Below the pieces are notes generated by a model. That model ran no database searches and was not told the DNA's origin. It worked only from the letters and a program-made list of their open reading frames with translations. A DNA stretch of 14,152 nucleotides. Source: DATAYA01 sp036272815 (lineage in GTDB: Bacteria > Pseudomonadota > Alphaproteobacteria > Acetobacterales > Acetobacteraceae). Shown here one piece after another: positions 1 through 7,653 of the stretch (position 1 is the stretch's first letter; every line of letters begins with the position of its first letter). The stretch covers positions 1 through 14,152 of the forward strand of contig DATAYA010000307.1 of NCBI GenBank assembly GCA_036272815.1. Reading direction: 5' to 3'. The translations under genes and the position numbers were made by a program.

Positions 1-154
1 CAAGCCGGCCGGCGCGGCGCAGCGGATTGTCCGGGTCGAGATGCGAGCACGCGGCGCACACCGCCTCGATCGCATCCCAGCGCTCCACCGCGTCGAGCAG
101 CACCATCGCGCCGCAATGCGGGACCAGCGAGCGGATGTCGACCGGCCCAATCAC
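1..154 (-). CDS. apeP: ApeP-type 3-hydroxyacyl-ACP dehydratase (partial, N-terminal 51 residues)
   Basis: This is the first 51 codons of a hotdog-fold dehydratase; the rest runs off the left edge. The visible part has the layout of the ApeP family: an early PHCGAMVLLD block (residues 12-21), where the family usually reads PHxGAMxLLD, and a later SHLDPDNPLRR stretch (about 37-47). In aryl-polyene synthesis ApeP pairs with ApeI and dehydrates the beta-hydroxyacyl-ACP after each extension and reduction round. The start is GTG at 154, whose GTGA overlaps the TGA stop of the chain-length-factor gene, so translation is probably coupled. The conserved block begins about 12 residues in, as expected for a complete N-terminus. 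The family call rests on these motifs and on its position in the operon; the catalytic core cannot be judged. Confidence 0.82.
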   Translation of the reverse strand, partial: MIGPVDIRSLVPHCGAMVLLDAVERWDAIEAVCAACSHLDPDNPLRRAGRL

Positions 155-945
155 GGCGCGACCTCGACCACGACCTGCCCATCCAGCAGCGGCAGTGCCA
201 GGACGCAAGCCGTGCCGCCCGCCAGCGTCTCCAGCACCGGCAGCAAGCCGGCCGCCGGGTTTTCCGCGTGCAGCGGCAGCAGGGCCGGCAGCCTCGGGAC
301 GCTCGGCGCATCGGTGGGATCGCAGCGCCAGTCCAGCCGCAAGCGGCCGAGGGTCCGAGGACCTGGCCGCGAAGCCAGCACCAGGGCCGCGCCGAAGCTA
401 AAGCGGTTCGGCCGGACGCGGGACAGCGGCTCCGGCATCGGCGCGTCGTAGAGGCAGAGCAGCACCGGGGCGCCCTCCGCCGCCACCTCCGCGCCGGCAC
501 GCAGCAGCGCCGCGGCGGCGGTCGCACCGCCGCAGCCGAGACAGATTGCCGCCCGGTTGGCGCCGGTGCCGATCGACCAGTATCCGGCCGCGGCGTTGTG
601 GACCGAGTTGTGGAACTGGGTCGGCGAGACCTGCGGCTCCGGCCGCGCAAGCTGTTCGAGGATGGCGTGGATCAGCGCGCCGTCGCCGTCGGCGCTGGCG
701 AACACGCTGGTCATCGCGGCCGGCGGGACGCCCGCCATGTCGGCCGCCTCCGCGGCGACGGCCAGCGCCAGCCGCACCACGATCCCGGTGCGGCGGCGTT
801 CGTTGGGTGCCAGCAACGCGGGCGGCGGCAGCGCCGGCGGCTCCGCCAAGAGCGGCTGGTTGCCGGTCAGCACCGGGACGGACGCCTTCCACCCCGCCAG
901 TCCGGGGCCGAGCAGGCCCGCGCCCGCGACGAAGACCTCGATCAT
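151..945 (-). CDS. apeC: Beta-ketoacyl synthase-like chain-length factor (ApeC type)
   Basis: 264 residues, about half a normal ketosynthase, matching the ketoacyl-synt_2 family of chain-length factors. The hallmark is the stretch FHNSVHNAAAGYWSI (residues 111-125). The canonical ketosynthase nucleophile motif is absent: the equivalent region reads AAICLGCGGAT (132-142), and there is no HGTGT histidine block, so it is probably not an independent condensing enzyme. In characterised aryl-polyene systems ApeC forms a heterodimer with the active ketosynthase ApeO and helps set chain length. Its ATG (945) overlaps the ketosynthase stop as ATGA, which suits equimolar production of two heterodimer subunits. 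Its own stop overlaps the GTG of the dehydratase gene. Confidence 0.85.
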   Translation of the reverse strand: MIEVFVAGAGLLGPGLAGWKASVPVLTGNQPLLAEPPALPPPALLAPNERRRTGIVVRLALAVAAEAADMAGVPPAAMTSVFASADGDGALIHAILEQLARPEPQVSPTQFHNSVHNAAAGYWSIGTGANRAAICLGCGGATAAAALLRAGAEVAAEGAPVLLCLYDAPMPEPLSRVRPNRFSFGAALVLASRPGPRTLGRLRLDWRCDPTDAPSVPRLPALLPLHAENPAAGLLPVLETLAGGTACVLALPLLDGQVVVEVAP

Positions 946-2141
946 CGCGCGGCCTCGGCACGGCCGAACAGCAGGCTGCAATTGATGCCGCCGAAGCCGA
1001 AGGCGTTGCTCATCACCCGGCGCACCGGGGCGGCCATGTTGTCCAGCAGGATGCGGGAGCGGAACGCAGGGTCCGGCTCGGCGGCGCCGAGGCAGCCGGG
1101 CATCAGGCCGTGGCGGATGCAGAGCACCGCGATCGCCGCCTCCAGAATGCCCGAGGCGCCGAGCGTGTGGCCCGACCACGCCTTGGTCGAGCTGCACGGA
1201 GTTTCGGTGCCGAACACGGCGACGACGGCCGCGTCCTCCATCGCGTCGTTCGCGCGCGTGCCGGTGCCGTGCAGGTTGACGTAGTCGACCGCCTCCGCCT
1301 CCAGCCCAGCGCTCTCCAGCGCCTGCCGCATCGCACCGGCAGCGCCCGTGCCCGTCGGGTCGGGGGCCGACATGTGATAGCCGTCGCTGGTGGCCCCGCC
1401 GCCGAGCAGGGCGACGCCGGTGCCGCCCGCGACCTCGGCCCGCTCGATCAGGGCAAAGCCGGCGGCTTCCCCGATCGAGATGCCGCTGCGGGCCGCGTCG
1501 CACGGCCGGCAGGGGTCAGGAGAAATCAGGCCGAGGGACGCGAAGCCGTGCAGCGTCATCCGGCACAGGCTGTCGGCGCCGCCCACCACCGCCGCGTCGC
1601 ACACGCCGCTCTCGATCAGGGCGCGCGCGTCGATGAAGCTTCGGGCACTGGAGGCGCAGGCGCAGGAGAGGGTGAGCGCCGGCCCGCGCAGCCCGAGGGC
1701 GGCGCGCACGAAGCGCGCCAGCGAAAACAGGTCGTGGGTGCGGGCGTAGTCGAAATCCTCGGGCAGCGCGCCGGTCGCCGGATCGCGCCGGCGATAGGCG
1801 TCCTCGGAGGACAGGATGCCCGACGTGCTGGTGCCGACGACGACGGCGACCCGCCCGGCCCCGTGCCGCGCCCGCGCGTCCGCGACCGCCTCGGCGAAGC
1901 CGTCGCAGCGCAGGGCGATGTCGGCGAGGCGGTTGTTGCGGCAGTCGAACCCGGCGAGGCCGGGCGGCAGGGCGTGGTCCTCGATGCCGGCCACGCGGCC
2001 GATATGCCCGGGCAGGCGCAGGGCGGCGAAATCGCAGGGCGCGAGCGCGCTGCGGCGGTTGCAGAGCGCGGCCAGCGTGGCGTCGCGGCCCCTTCCCATC
2101 GCGCTGACCGCCGCGACCGCGGTGAGGAACAGTGGCCGCAT
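942..2141 (-). CDS. apeO: Beta-ketoacyl-ACP synthase (FabF-like, ApeO type)
   Basis: 399 residues, normal FabF-like length. It catalyses decarboxylative Claisen condensation of malonyl-ACP with the growing polyene chain. The catalytic set is intact: Cys162 in SCACASS, His291 in NLHGTGT, Lys320 and His325 in STKAWSGHTLGASG, and the C-terminal SNAFGFGGIN motif near 378-387. It lies directly upstream of the chain-length-factor gene, and the two share an ATGA overlap, so an ApeO:ApeC-like heterodimer is the natural reading. Its ATG (2141) overlaps the exporter stop by one base (TGATG). Assignment to ApeO rather than another ketosynthase such as ApeR rests on this neighbourhood; no second ketosynthase is visible. 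Confidence 0.9.
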   Translation of the reverse strand: MRPLFLTAVAAVSAMGRGRDATLAALCNRRSALAPCDFAALRLPGHIGRVAGIEDHALPPGLAGFDCRNNRLADIALRCDGFAEAVADARARHGAGRVAVVVGTSTSGILSSEDAYRRRDPATGALPEDFDYARTHDLFSLARFVRAALGLRGPALTLSCACASSARSFIDARALIESGVCDAAVVGGADSLCRMTLHGFASLGLISPDPCRPCDAARSGISIGEAAGFALIERAEVAGGTGVALLGGGATSDGYHMSAPDPTGTGAAGAMRQALESAGLEAEAVDYVNLHGTGTRANDAMEDAAVVAVFGTETPCSSTKAWSGHTLGASGILEAAIAVLCIRHGLMPGCLGAAEPDPAFRSRILLDNMAAPVRRVMSNAFGFGGINCSLLFGRAEAAR

Positions 2142-4456
2142 CAGGCAGCACTCGGGCGCGGGCCGACGACCAGGAAGCCGAACAGCACCGCCGCGAGGGC
2201 GCCCATCGCGACCGTGACGCCCATCTGCCGCAGCAGCGGCGTGCGGCAGAAGCCGAGCAGCCCGAAGGTGAGCAGCGTCATCGCGTTGCAGGTGGCGAGC
2301 GTCCGCAGCGTGCGTGCGCGCTCCTCGGCATCGAGCTGGCGGCGGGCGAAGAACAGCGCGTAGTCCAGACCCACGCCGGCCACGAATTGCAGCGAGACGA
2401 TGTGGACCAGCGACAGCCGCTCGCCAAGAGCGGTGAGCACCGCGAGGGTGACGAGGGCGGCGGCGGCGATCGGGGCGAGCACGCGCGCAACCCGGCGGAC
2501 ATCGCGCAGGCCCGCGGCCAGCACCGCCAGCGCCGCCGCCGCGCCGATCGCAAGCCACCGCCCGGCCCGCGCGGTGGACCGGGCGACGATGGCGCCGGTC
2601 TCGCGGCCGACATCAACCTCGCTGGCGCCGGCGACGCCGCGGAAGGCGGCCGCGAGCCGGCCCGGATCGGTCACGCCGCGCGGCAGCACCAGGCCGAACC
2701 AATTCTTCCCGGCGCGGAACAGCAGCGGCTGCAGCCGGGCGGCGATCACCGGCGCGGTCATGTCGGCCAGCGTGACCGGCGCCATGACGCGGGCGGCCTC
2801 GGCATCGGCGAGGAACAGGGCGAAGGCATTGGCACGGAAGCCGAGGCCCGCCTGTGCGCGCGCGATCCGCCGGGCGAGGACGTCGGCGGGCGGGATCGCC
2901 GCCTGCCGCGCCCGCTGCACGGCGGCACTCGGCAAATAGCGGGCGGCAATTTCGGCGCCGCCGATCACGCCGTGCACGCGGAGCCGGTGCAGGATCGGCA
3001 GCACCGCCGCTTCGCGCCGCAGTACCGCCTCGGGGTCGGCGCCGCGCAGCAGCACGACCTGGCCCACGTCGGGCGCTCCCAGCTCGGCCCGCAGCGCCGC
3101 ATCCAGCGTCCGCGCGCGCGCCGGCACCGGGCTGAGGTTCGCCAGGTCCGTCTCGAAGCGCGGGCCGCCCACGGCGAGGAGATAGGCGGCCGCCGCCGCG
3201 ACCGGCAGCAGACCCCACAGGCGCCACCGCCGCAGCCGCTCGATCCGCAGCAGCCGCTCCGGCTCGCCGGCGGAAACCGGCGCAAGGTCGGCCAGCACGA
3301 TCAGCGGCGGCAGCAGCCAGCGCGTCGCGGCGGCGGCAGCGAGCACGCCCACGACGGCGAACAGGCCGAGCTGCGCCAGGCCCGGCACGCCCGAGAACAG
3401 CATCCCGGTCAGGCCCAGCGATGCCGTCGCGACCGCCAGCGTGAAGGCGGCCCCGATCCGCCGCAGGGTGGCCGGTGCCGGCTCGCCACGTTTGCGATGG
3501 CCGATCAGCAGCACCGGATAATCGACCGTCACGCCGAGCATGGTGATGCCGAAGCCGAGCGCGATGCCGTGGACGAAGCCGAACGCCGCCTGCACCGCCA
3601 GCGAGGCGGCACTGATGCTGAGCAGGATCGGCACCGCGATCGCGGCGACCACCAGCGGCGAGCGGAAGCGCCAGAGCAGCAGTGCCACGATCAGCAGCGT
3701 CGAGACGATCGAGATGAATCGCACGTCGCGCCGGATCGCGTGCGCGGCGTCGCGCGCGAACACGGCCGGCCCGGAGAGGAGCAGCCGCGCGGGGCCCGGA
3801 TCGGCGCGTGCGAACGCTGCCTGGATCGCTCCGACCGCGCGGCCCTCGGCCACCAGGTCGAGGCCGTTCGCGCGGATGCGCGCCAGCAGCAGCGCGCGGT
3901 TCCGGTGTGGTGCGAACCAGACGCCGCCCGCCACGCGCACCGGACTGGAGCCGACCCAGATCTGGGCGAGGTTCAGGAACGCGCCGGGCGGATCGGCAAG
4001 ACCGTATTGCTCGACCAGGGGTGCGGCGTCGGAGGCGAGGTCGGCGCGCAGGCGCTTGAAATCGCGATGCAGGCTGGCGGTCGTGAACGCCGCCGTCGTG
4101 GTGGCCGGGGAGAGCAGATAGCGGTGGCGGAACAGGAAGCGCGCATCCGGGCCGGCCAGCGCGCGCTCGCCGTTCTCGACCAGTGAGAATGCGCCCGACC
4201 GGCCGAGCAAGGCTGTCATGTCGCGGCTGATACGCGCGAGCACCGCCGGAGGGGCGCCTTCGATGCCGAGCAGGATCAGGCTGGTCGCGGGGCCATTGCG
4301 GAGCTGCTGCAGCATCACGCGGGCGGCCGGCGTGCGGCCCGCGGGCAGGAAGGCGGCGACGTCGCTGCGCACCGTCACCATGTGCAGCGACAGGGCCAGC
4401 AGCAGCCCGGCGCCGGCGAGTGCCGCCGGCAGCGCCAATCCGCGCCGCAGGGTCAT
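2141..4456 (-). CDS. MMPL/RND-type membrane exporter of the aryl-polyene locus
   Basis: 771 residues with the two-fold repeat of MMPL/RND transporters: an N-terminal helix (about 5-25), a large periplasmic domain (about 30-240), a bundle of five to six helices (about 245-395), then a second helix (about 412-430), periplasmic domain and helix bundle (about 633-765). Each bundle carries the membrane-embedded acidic motif expected for proton coupling: TVDYP with Asp312 and GLDYA with Asp698. In aryl-polyene loci this protein is thought to export the lipid-linked polyene from the inner membrane, handing it to the LolA-like carrier encoded just upstream. The ATG at 4456 lies 10 nt past the LolA stop, inside a 14-bp tandem duplication. 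No clear Shine-Dalgarno is seen, so initiation probably depends on coupling. Confidence 0.9.
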   Translation of the reverse strand: MTLRRGLALPAALAGAGLLLALSLHMVTVRSDVAAFLPAGRTPAARVMLQQLRNGPATSLILLGIEGAPPAVLARISRDMTALLGRSGAFSLVENGERALAGPDARFLFRHRYLLSPATTTAAFTTASLHRDFKRLRADLASDAAPLVEQYGLADPPGAFLNLAQIWVGSSPVRVAGGVWFAPHRNRALLLARIRANGLDLVAEGRAVGAIQAAFARADPGPARLLLSGPAVFARDAAHAIRRDVRFISIVSTLLIVALLLWRFRSPLVVAAIAVPILLSISAASLAVQAAFGFVHGIALGFGITMLGVTVDYPVLLIGHRKRGEPAPATLRRIGAAFTLAVATASLGLTGMLFSGVPGLAQLGLFAVVGVLAAAAATRWLLPPLIVLADLAPVSAGEPERLLRIERLRRWRLWGLLPVAAAAAYLLAVGGPRFETDLANLSPVPARARTLDAALRAELGAPDVGQVVLLRGADPEAVLRREAAVLPILHRLRVHGVIGGAEIAARYLPSAAVQRARQAAIPPADVLARRIARAQAGLGFRANAFALFLADAEAARVMAPVTLADMTAPVIAARLQPLLFRAGKNWFGLVLPRGVTDPGRLAAAFRGVAGASEVDVGRETGAIVARSTARAGRWLAIGAAAALAVLAAGLRDVRRVARVLAPIAAAALVTLAVLTALGERLSLVHIVSLQFVAGVGLDYALFFARRQLDAEERARTLRTLATCNAMTLLTFGLLGFCRTPLLRQMGVTVAMGALAAVLFGFLVVGPRPSAA

Positions 4457-4474
4457 GAAGGCAGGGTCATGAGG
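4447..4474. repeat. 14-bp tandem duplication at the LolA/MMPL junction
   Basis: Two abutting copies, gcagggtcatgaag (4447-4460) and gcagggtcatgagg (4461-4474), match at 13 of 14 bases. On the minus strand each copy carries ATGA. The upstream copy's ATGA holds the LolA stop codon; the downstream copy's holds the MMPL start. Reading from the first ATG (4470) gives MTLPS and then TGA, which overlaps the MMPL ATG. Confidence 0.85.
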
Positions 4475-5048
4475 AGGGCGTGATCGTCATCAGTTGCCGG
4501 TCGCCGTTCGTTTGCTCGACCGCGATCGCGCGGATGTCGGTGCCGGCGCCGTTGATCGTGACGGAGCGCAGTACCCGCGTGAGCGGCGGCCGTGCGGGCG
4601 TGAGGATCAGCCGCCAGCCCGCGAGGCCGCCCACGGCCGCAATGACGTAGAGGCGGCGCAATCCTGCCAAGTCGCCCGCCAGCGTCGCGCGCACGCCCTC
4701 CACCAGGGCGGCGACGAGGGGGCTCGCCGCGAGCGAGAGCACGCGGGCCGCACCGCCACCGGTGCTGAGGCTGAGCCGGTCGCCATCGACGATCAGCCGC
4801 TCCGCCCGCGGCGCATCCGTGATCTTCTCCAGTTGCGCCGGACGCACGTAGATCAGCCGGCCGCGGCTGGCGAGCGGCTGCGCCAGCGCCGCGATCCGTT
4901 TCTGTTCGGTGAAATCAGCGCGCCGGCTGGGGATCTCCGACAGGCGCTGCATCAGCGTGTCGAGCCAGGCGCCGGACGGCTGCGCGCCCGCCGGGCCGAT
5001 CGCGGCGAGCGACAGGCCACCTGCGAGCAGCGCACGGCGGCGCGGCAT
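4467..5048 (-). CDS. LolA-like outer-membrane lipoprotein carrier protein
   Basis: 193 residues with an N-terminal signal sequence: MPRRR, a hydrophobic run, and a probable cleavage after AGA (about residue 22). The rest resembles the LolA/LolB-like carriers of aryl-polyene loci: a short helical start with DTLMQRLSEIPSRRADFTEQKR (29-51, shown here with its ADFTEQKR core), then RGRLIYVRPAQLEKIT and further beta strands forming an open lipid-binding barrel. It would ferry the lipidated polyene across the periplasm from the MMPL pump to the outer membrane. The ATG at 5048 overlaps the acyltransferase stop by one base (TGATG). Sequence conservation in this family is low, so the call rests on the signal peptide, the strand pattern and the position between acyltransferase and MMPL genes. 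Confidence 0.82.
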   Translation of the reverse strand: MPRRRALLAGGLSLAAIGPAGAQPSGAWLDTLMQRLSEIPSRRADFTEQKRIAALAQPLASRGRLIYVRPAQLEKITDAPRAERLIVDGDRLSLSTGGGAARVLSLAASPLVAALVEGVRATLAGDLAGLRRLYVIAAVGGLAGWRLILTPARPPLTRVLRSVTINGAGTDIRAIAVEQTNGDRQLMTITPSS

Positions 5049-5968
5049 CACGGCCGCCCCCAGAACGGATAGAAATTCGCCCAGTTGAACGGATGCGCCC
5101 GGCACTTTTCCTCGAGGCTTGCGACATAGCGGCCGACCCAGTGGCGCAGGTCGGCGGCGCGGTCGGCACGGCGCAGCACGATGCGCTCGGCGAACGGCTC
5201 GAACGCGACGCTGTATTGGCGCGGGCCGGTGCGGATGCCCCAGAACAGCAGCACCGGCGCATCGAGGCTCGCCGCCAGGATCAGCGGGCCGGCCGGGAAG
5301 GCGGCCGGGGCGCCGAGGAAATCGCTGGTCACCAGCTTCTGCGCGCCGAGGCTGCGATCCATCAACATGCCGACGATCTCGCCCCGCAGCACCGCCTCGC
5401 GCACGAGCAGCACCGCCTCCGGCGCGCCGAGGTCGATGATGGCGGATGCGAGCGCGGGATCGAGGGCCTCCAGGGTTGCCGCCAGCCGGCCGGTGGCGCG
5501 GCGGTACATGACCGGGCGCACCGGCACCGGCGCATGGCGGGCGGCCGCGCGCAGCACCTCGAAGCTGCCGAAATGGGCGCCGAGCAGCACGCAGCCGCGC
5601 CCTTCGGCCAAGGCCGCGGTCAGGCGGTCGAGGCCCTGGATGTCGATGCGGAACCGTGTCGCGCGGCCGGCGACCAGAAACACGCTGTCCAGCAGCGTCG
5701 CGGCAAAGGTGTGGACGTGCCGGAACACCTCCCACGCCCGGGCGGGGCGGCCGGTCGCGCGCTGCAGGAACTCCGCCGAGCTGCTGCGGGAGCGGGCGGA
5801 GGTGGCGAAGAAATACGCGGCGATGCCGACCACGATGGCGCGCGCGACGGGCCAGCCGAGATGGAACGCGATCCAGATCATCAGACGCAGCAGGGCCGCG
5901 CTGCCGCGCTCGCGATGCCGCGACCAGTGCGGCGGTGCCGCAGCGGGATCGAGCGCGAGCCCGCTCAT
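5048..5968 (-). CDS. LpxL/HtrB-family acyltransferase
   Basis: 306 residues, typical of lipid A-type late acyltransferases. An N-terminal membrane segment lies near 26-54. The catalytic HX4E motif is GAHFGSFE with His132 and Glu137. A conserved MDRS block lies near 213-216, and the C-terminus ends in HPFNWANFYPFW, as in acyltransferases of aryl-polyene clusters. It probably transfers an acyl chain, possibly the ACP-bound polyene itself, onto a lipid or glycolipid on the inner membrane; the substrate is inferred. In E. coli-type loci, as I recall, the equivalent domain is fused to a family 2 glycosyltransferase (ApeJ). Here the glycosyltransferase is a separate gene about 5 kb away. The ATG at 5968 sits 10 nt after the dehydratase stop within a 14-bp duplication. 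Confidence 0.88.
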   Translation of the reverse strand: MSGLALDPAAAPPHWSRHRERGSAALLRLMIWIAFHLGWPVARAIVVGIAAYFFATSARSRSSSAEFLQRATGRPARAWEVFRHVHTFAATLLDSVFLVAGRATRFRIDIQGLDRLTAALAEGRGCVLLGAHFGSFEVLRAAARHAPVPVRPVMYRRATGRLAATLEALDPALASAIIDLGAPEAVLLVREAVLRGEIVGMLMDRSLGAQKLVTSDFLGAPAAFPAGPLILAASLDAPVLLFWGIRTGPRQYSVAFEPFAERIVLRRADRAADLRHWVGRYVASLEEKCRAHPFNWANFYPFWGRP

Positions 5969-5988
5969 GCAGCCCCGCTCATGCAGCA
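5961..5988. repeat. 14-bp tandem duplication at the dehydratase/acyltransferase junction
   Basis: Copies ccgctcatgcagcc (5961-5974) and ccgctcatgcagca (5975-5988) match at 13 of 14 bases. On the minus strand each holds ATGAGCGGG. The upstream ATGA contains the dehydratase stop, and the downstream one contains the acyltransferase start. The ATG at 5982 opens a five-codon frame (MSGAA) whose TGA overlaps the acyltransferase ATG. Confidence 0.85.
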
Positions 5989-6284
5989 GGCACGCGCAGC
6001 AGGGCCACGCCCTCCGTCACCGGGACGCCATCGACGAGGCAGGCGAAACGCACCCGCCCGTGCAGCGGCTCGGCGCAGCGCACCGCGACCTCCTGCTCCG
6101 GCCCGACCGGCGCAAGGAACTTCGCCTGCGCGATCCCGCCCGGCCGGGTGCCCGGAATCGCCGCGGCGATGAGCGCGAGCGCCGCGTCCAGCAGCAGCAC
6201 GCCGGGCACCAGTGGCCGGCCGGGGAAGTGGCCTGGCAGGGCCGGATGGTCGGTCGGAAAGCGGATCGACCCGGCGAGGCGCAT
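5979..6284 (-). CDS. apeI: ApeI-type 3-hydroxyacyl-ACP dehydratase (FabA/FabZ-like hotdog)
   Basis: 101 residues in the single-hotdog FabZ-like layout of ApeI proteins. The catalytic block is HPALPGHFPGRPLVPGVLLLD (13-33), here with His19, the PGV at 27-29 and Asp33 where FabZ has Glu. It would act with ApeP on polyene intermediates. I chose the ATG at 6284 because the protein then begins just before the conserved region and has GAGG eight bases upstream. That leaves 10 nt after the ligase stop. An alternative ATG at 6311 adds nine residues (MSKTPEAGP) and overlaps the ligase gene by 17 nt. Its own stop lies in the duplicated ATGA shared with the acyltransferase junction. Confidence 0.85.
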   Translation of the reverse strand: MRLAGSIRFPTDHPALPGHFPGRPLVPGVLLLDAALALIAAAIPGTRPGGIAQAKFLAPVGPEQEVAVRCAEPLHGRVRFACLVDGVPVTEGVALLRVPAA

Positions 6285-6294
6285 CGGACCCGCC

Positions 6295-7653
6295 TCAGGC
6301 GTCTTCGACATCGGCCGCCCGCATCGCCTGCAGCGCCCGGCGGGGCAGCTTGCCGGTCTCGTTGCGGGGAAGAGCCTCCATCAGGACCACCCGGCGCGGC
6401 AGGAACACTGCGTCGATCCGGCCGCGCAGCTCCGCGAGGATCGCCGCCGCCGACCGTCCGGGTGCGACCACGAACGCCTCCAGCCGAGCCGTCGGCCGCT
6501 CGTCGAGGTCGTCGGGCGCGATGAACACGCCGTCCGCCACGCCGTCGATGCCGGTGAGAATGCTGGTCAGGCCGGCCAGCGAGGCCCGCCTGCCGGCGAG
6601 CTTGACCACGTCGTCGCCGCGGCCGACCAGCCGGAAGCGAGTCGGATCAAGCACCTCGACCACGTCGCCCAGTGCCCGGGGGGCGGCCAGCGTCCCGGTG
6701 ACGGCGGTGCCGCCGTTCTCGCACGGAGCCAGGCGCACCCCGTCATAGGTGGCCCACTCAGCCCCGGCCACGGTGCGGCGGCTGGCGATCGAGCCGAGTT
6801 CGGTGGCGCCGAAGATCTCCCAGACCTCGGTATCCCAACGCCGCTCGCTGGCGAGCGCGGTCGCGACGTCGAGCGGGGCGGTCGCCGAGATTACCCGCGC
6901 CACGGCCGGCAGATCGGTGTTCGCGCGCAGCAGGGCCCGCAGTTGCAGCGGTGTGGTGACCAGCACCCGGGGCGCCGGAACCGCTGCCAGAGCGGTGCGG
7001 ATGTCGGACGGGTAGAAGGACGGCCCGCACCAACTGCTCGCGGCAGCGTGCAACGGGAGAAGAATGGTGGACTCGAACCCGTACATGTGACGCGCCGGAA
7101 CGGTGCCGACGATGGCCGCGGGTGCTGCGGGACGCAGCTCGAACCGGGCCGCGGCGGCGGCGCTGCGGGCGGCGAGTTCGCCCCAGCTCTTGCCGGTGCC
7201 GACCGGTTCGCCGGTACTGCCGGAGGTGAACACGATCGCCGCCAGCCGATCGGCGGGCAGCATGACCGGCGACGTGTCGCCCGCTTCATGCGCGGGCATC
7301 GCGCCGGCGAGGCAGACGTGGCGCAGCGGGCTGGGCAGAGCCGGGTCGTCCGCGACCGAGACGGCGGGGCCGAAACGCTCGGCGAGGCTCCGCAGACGTT
7401 CCGGCGAGGCGTCGCTGGTGAGCAGGCATGGCTGCCCGCGCAGCGCGGAGGCGGCGAGTACGGCGGCGAAGCGCCAGCGGTCCCGACACAGATTGACCAG
7501 CCGCGCTGCGTCCGGGAGCGCGTCCGCCAGCCGATGCGCCTCCGCGAGCAGGTCGGCGGTGGTGAAGCTCCGGCCCGGCCCGCGGAACAGGACGTCCGAG
7601 GGTGCGCGCGCGATCAGCGGCACCGCGAAATCCGGCGGCACCAGCCCGCTCAT
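6295..7653 (-). CDS. apeH: AMP-forming acyl-ACP ligase (ANL superfamily, ApeH type)
   Basis: 452 residues. The adenylate-forming signature is present: P-loop FTSGSTGEP (142-150), the A5-like FGATELG (281-287), GRGDD (344-348), and the C-terminal catalytic lysine in NETGK (Lys435). The N-terminus is shorter than in typical acyl-CoA synthetases, as in aryl-polyene AMP ligases. It should activate an aromatic carboxylic starter (4-hydroxybenzoate, coumarate or similar in known systems) and load it on the ACP encoded immediately upstream. The exact substrate cannot be read from sequence. Its ATG (7653) overlaps the ACP stop as ATGA, so the pair is probably translationally coupled. Confidence 0.88.
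   Translation of the reverse strand: MSGLVPPDFAVPLIARAPSDVLFRGPGRSFTTADLLAEAHRLADALPDAARLVNLCRDRWRFAAVLAASALRGQPCLLTSDASPERLRSLAERFGPAVSVADDPALPSPLRHVCLAGAMPAHEAGDTSPVMLPADRLAAIVFTSGSTGEPVGTGKSWGELAARSAAAAARFELRPAAPAAIVGTVPARHMYGFESTILLPLHAAASSWCGPSFYPSDIRTALAAVPAPRVLVTTPLQLRALLRANTDLPAVARVISATAPLDVATALASERRWDTEVWEIFGATELGSIASRRTVAGAEWATYDGVRLAPCENGGTAVTGTLAAPRALGDVVEVLDPTRFRLVGRGDDVVKLAGRRASLAGLTSILTGIDGVADGVFIAPDDLDERPTARLEAFVVAPGRSAAAILAELRGRIDAVFLPRRVVLMEALPRNETGKLPRRALQAMRAADVEDA

Noticed and set aside
2132..4186. Long open frame on the plus strand (684 codons) opposite the exporter gene
   Set aside because: Its product is low-complexity Arg/Gly/Gln/Ala sequence without domains. In such GC-rich DNA, antisense frames stay open by codon bias, and the MMPL gene explains the region.
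6281..6308. A third 14-bp duplication at the ligase/dehydratase junction, which also has a 10-nt gap if the start is 6284
   Set aside because: The two 14-base segments agree at only 4 positions, so there is no repeat; the same spacing is a coincidence or reflects general spacing preference.
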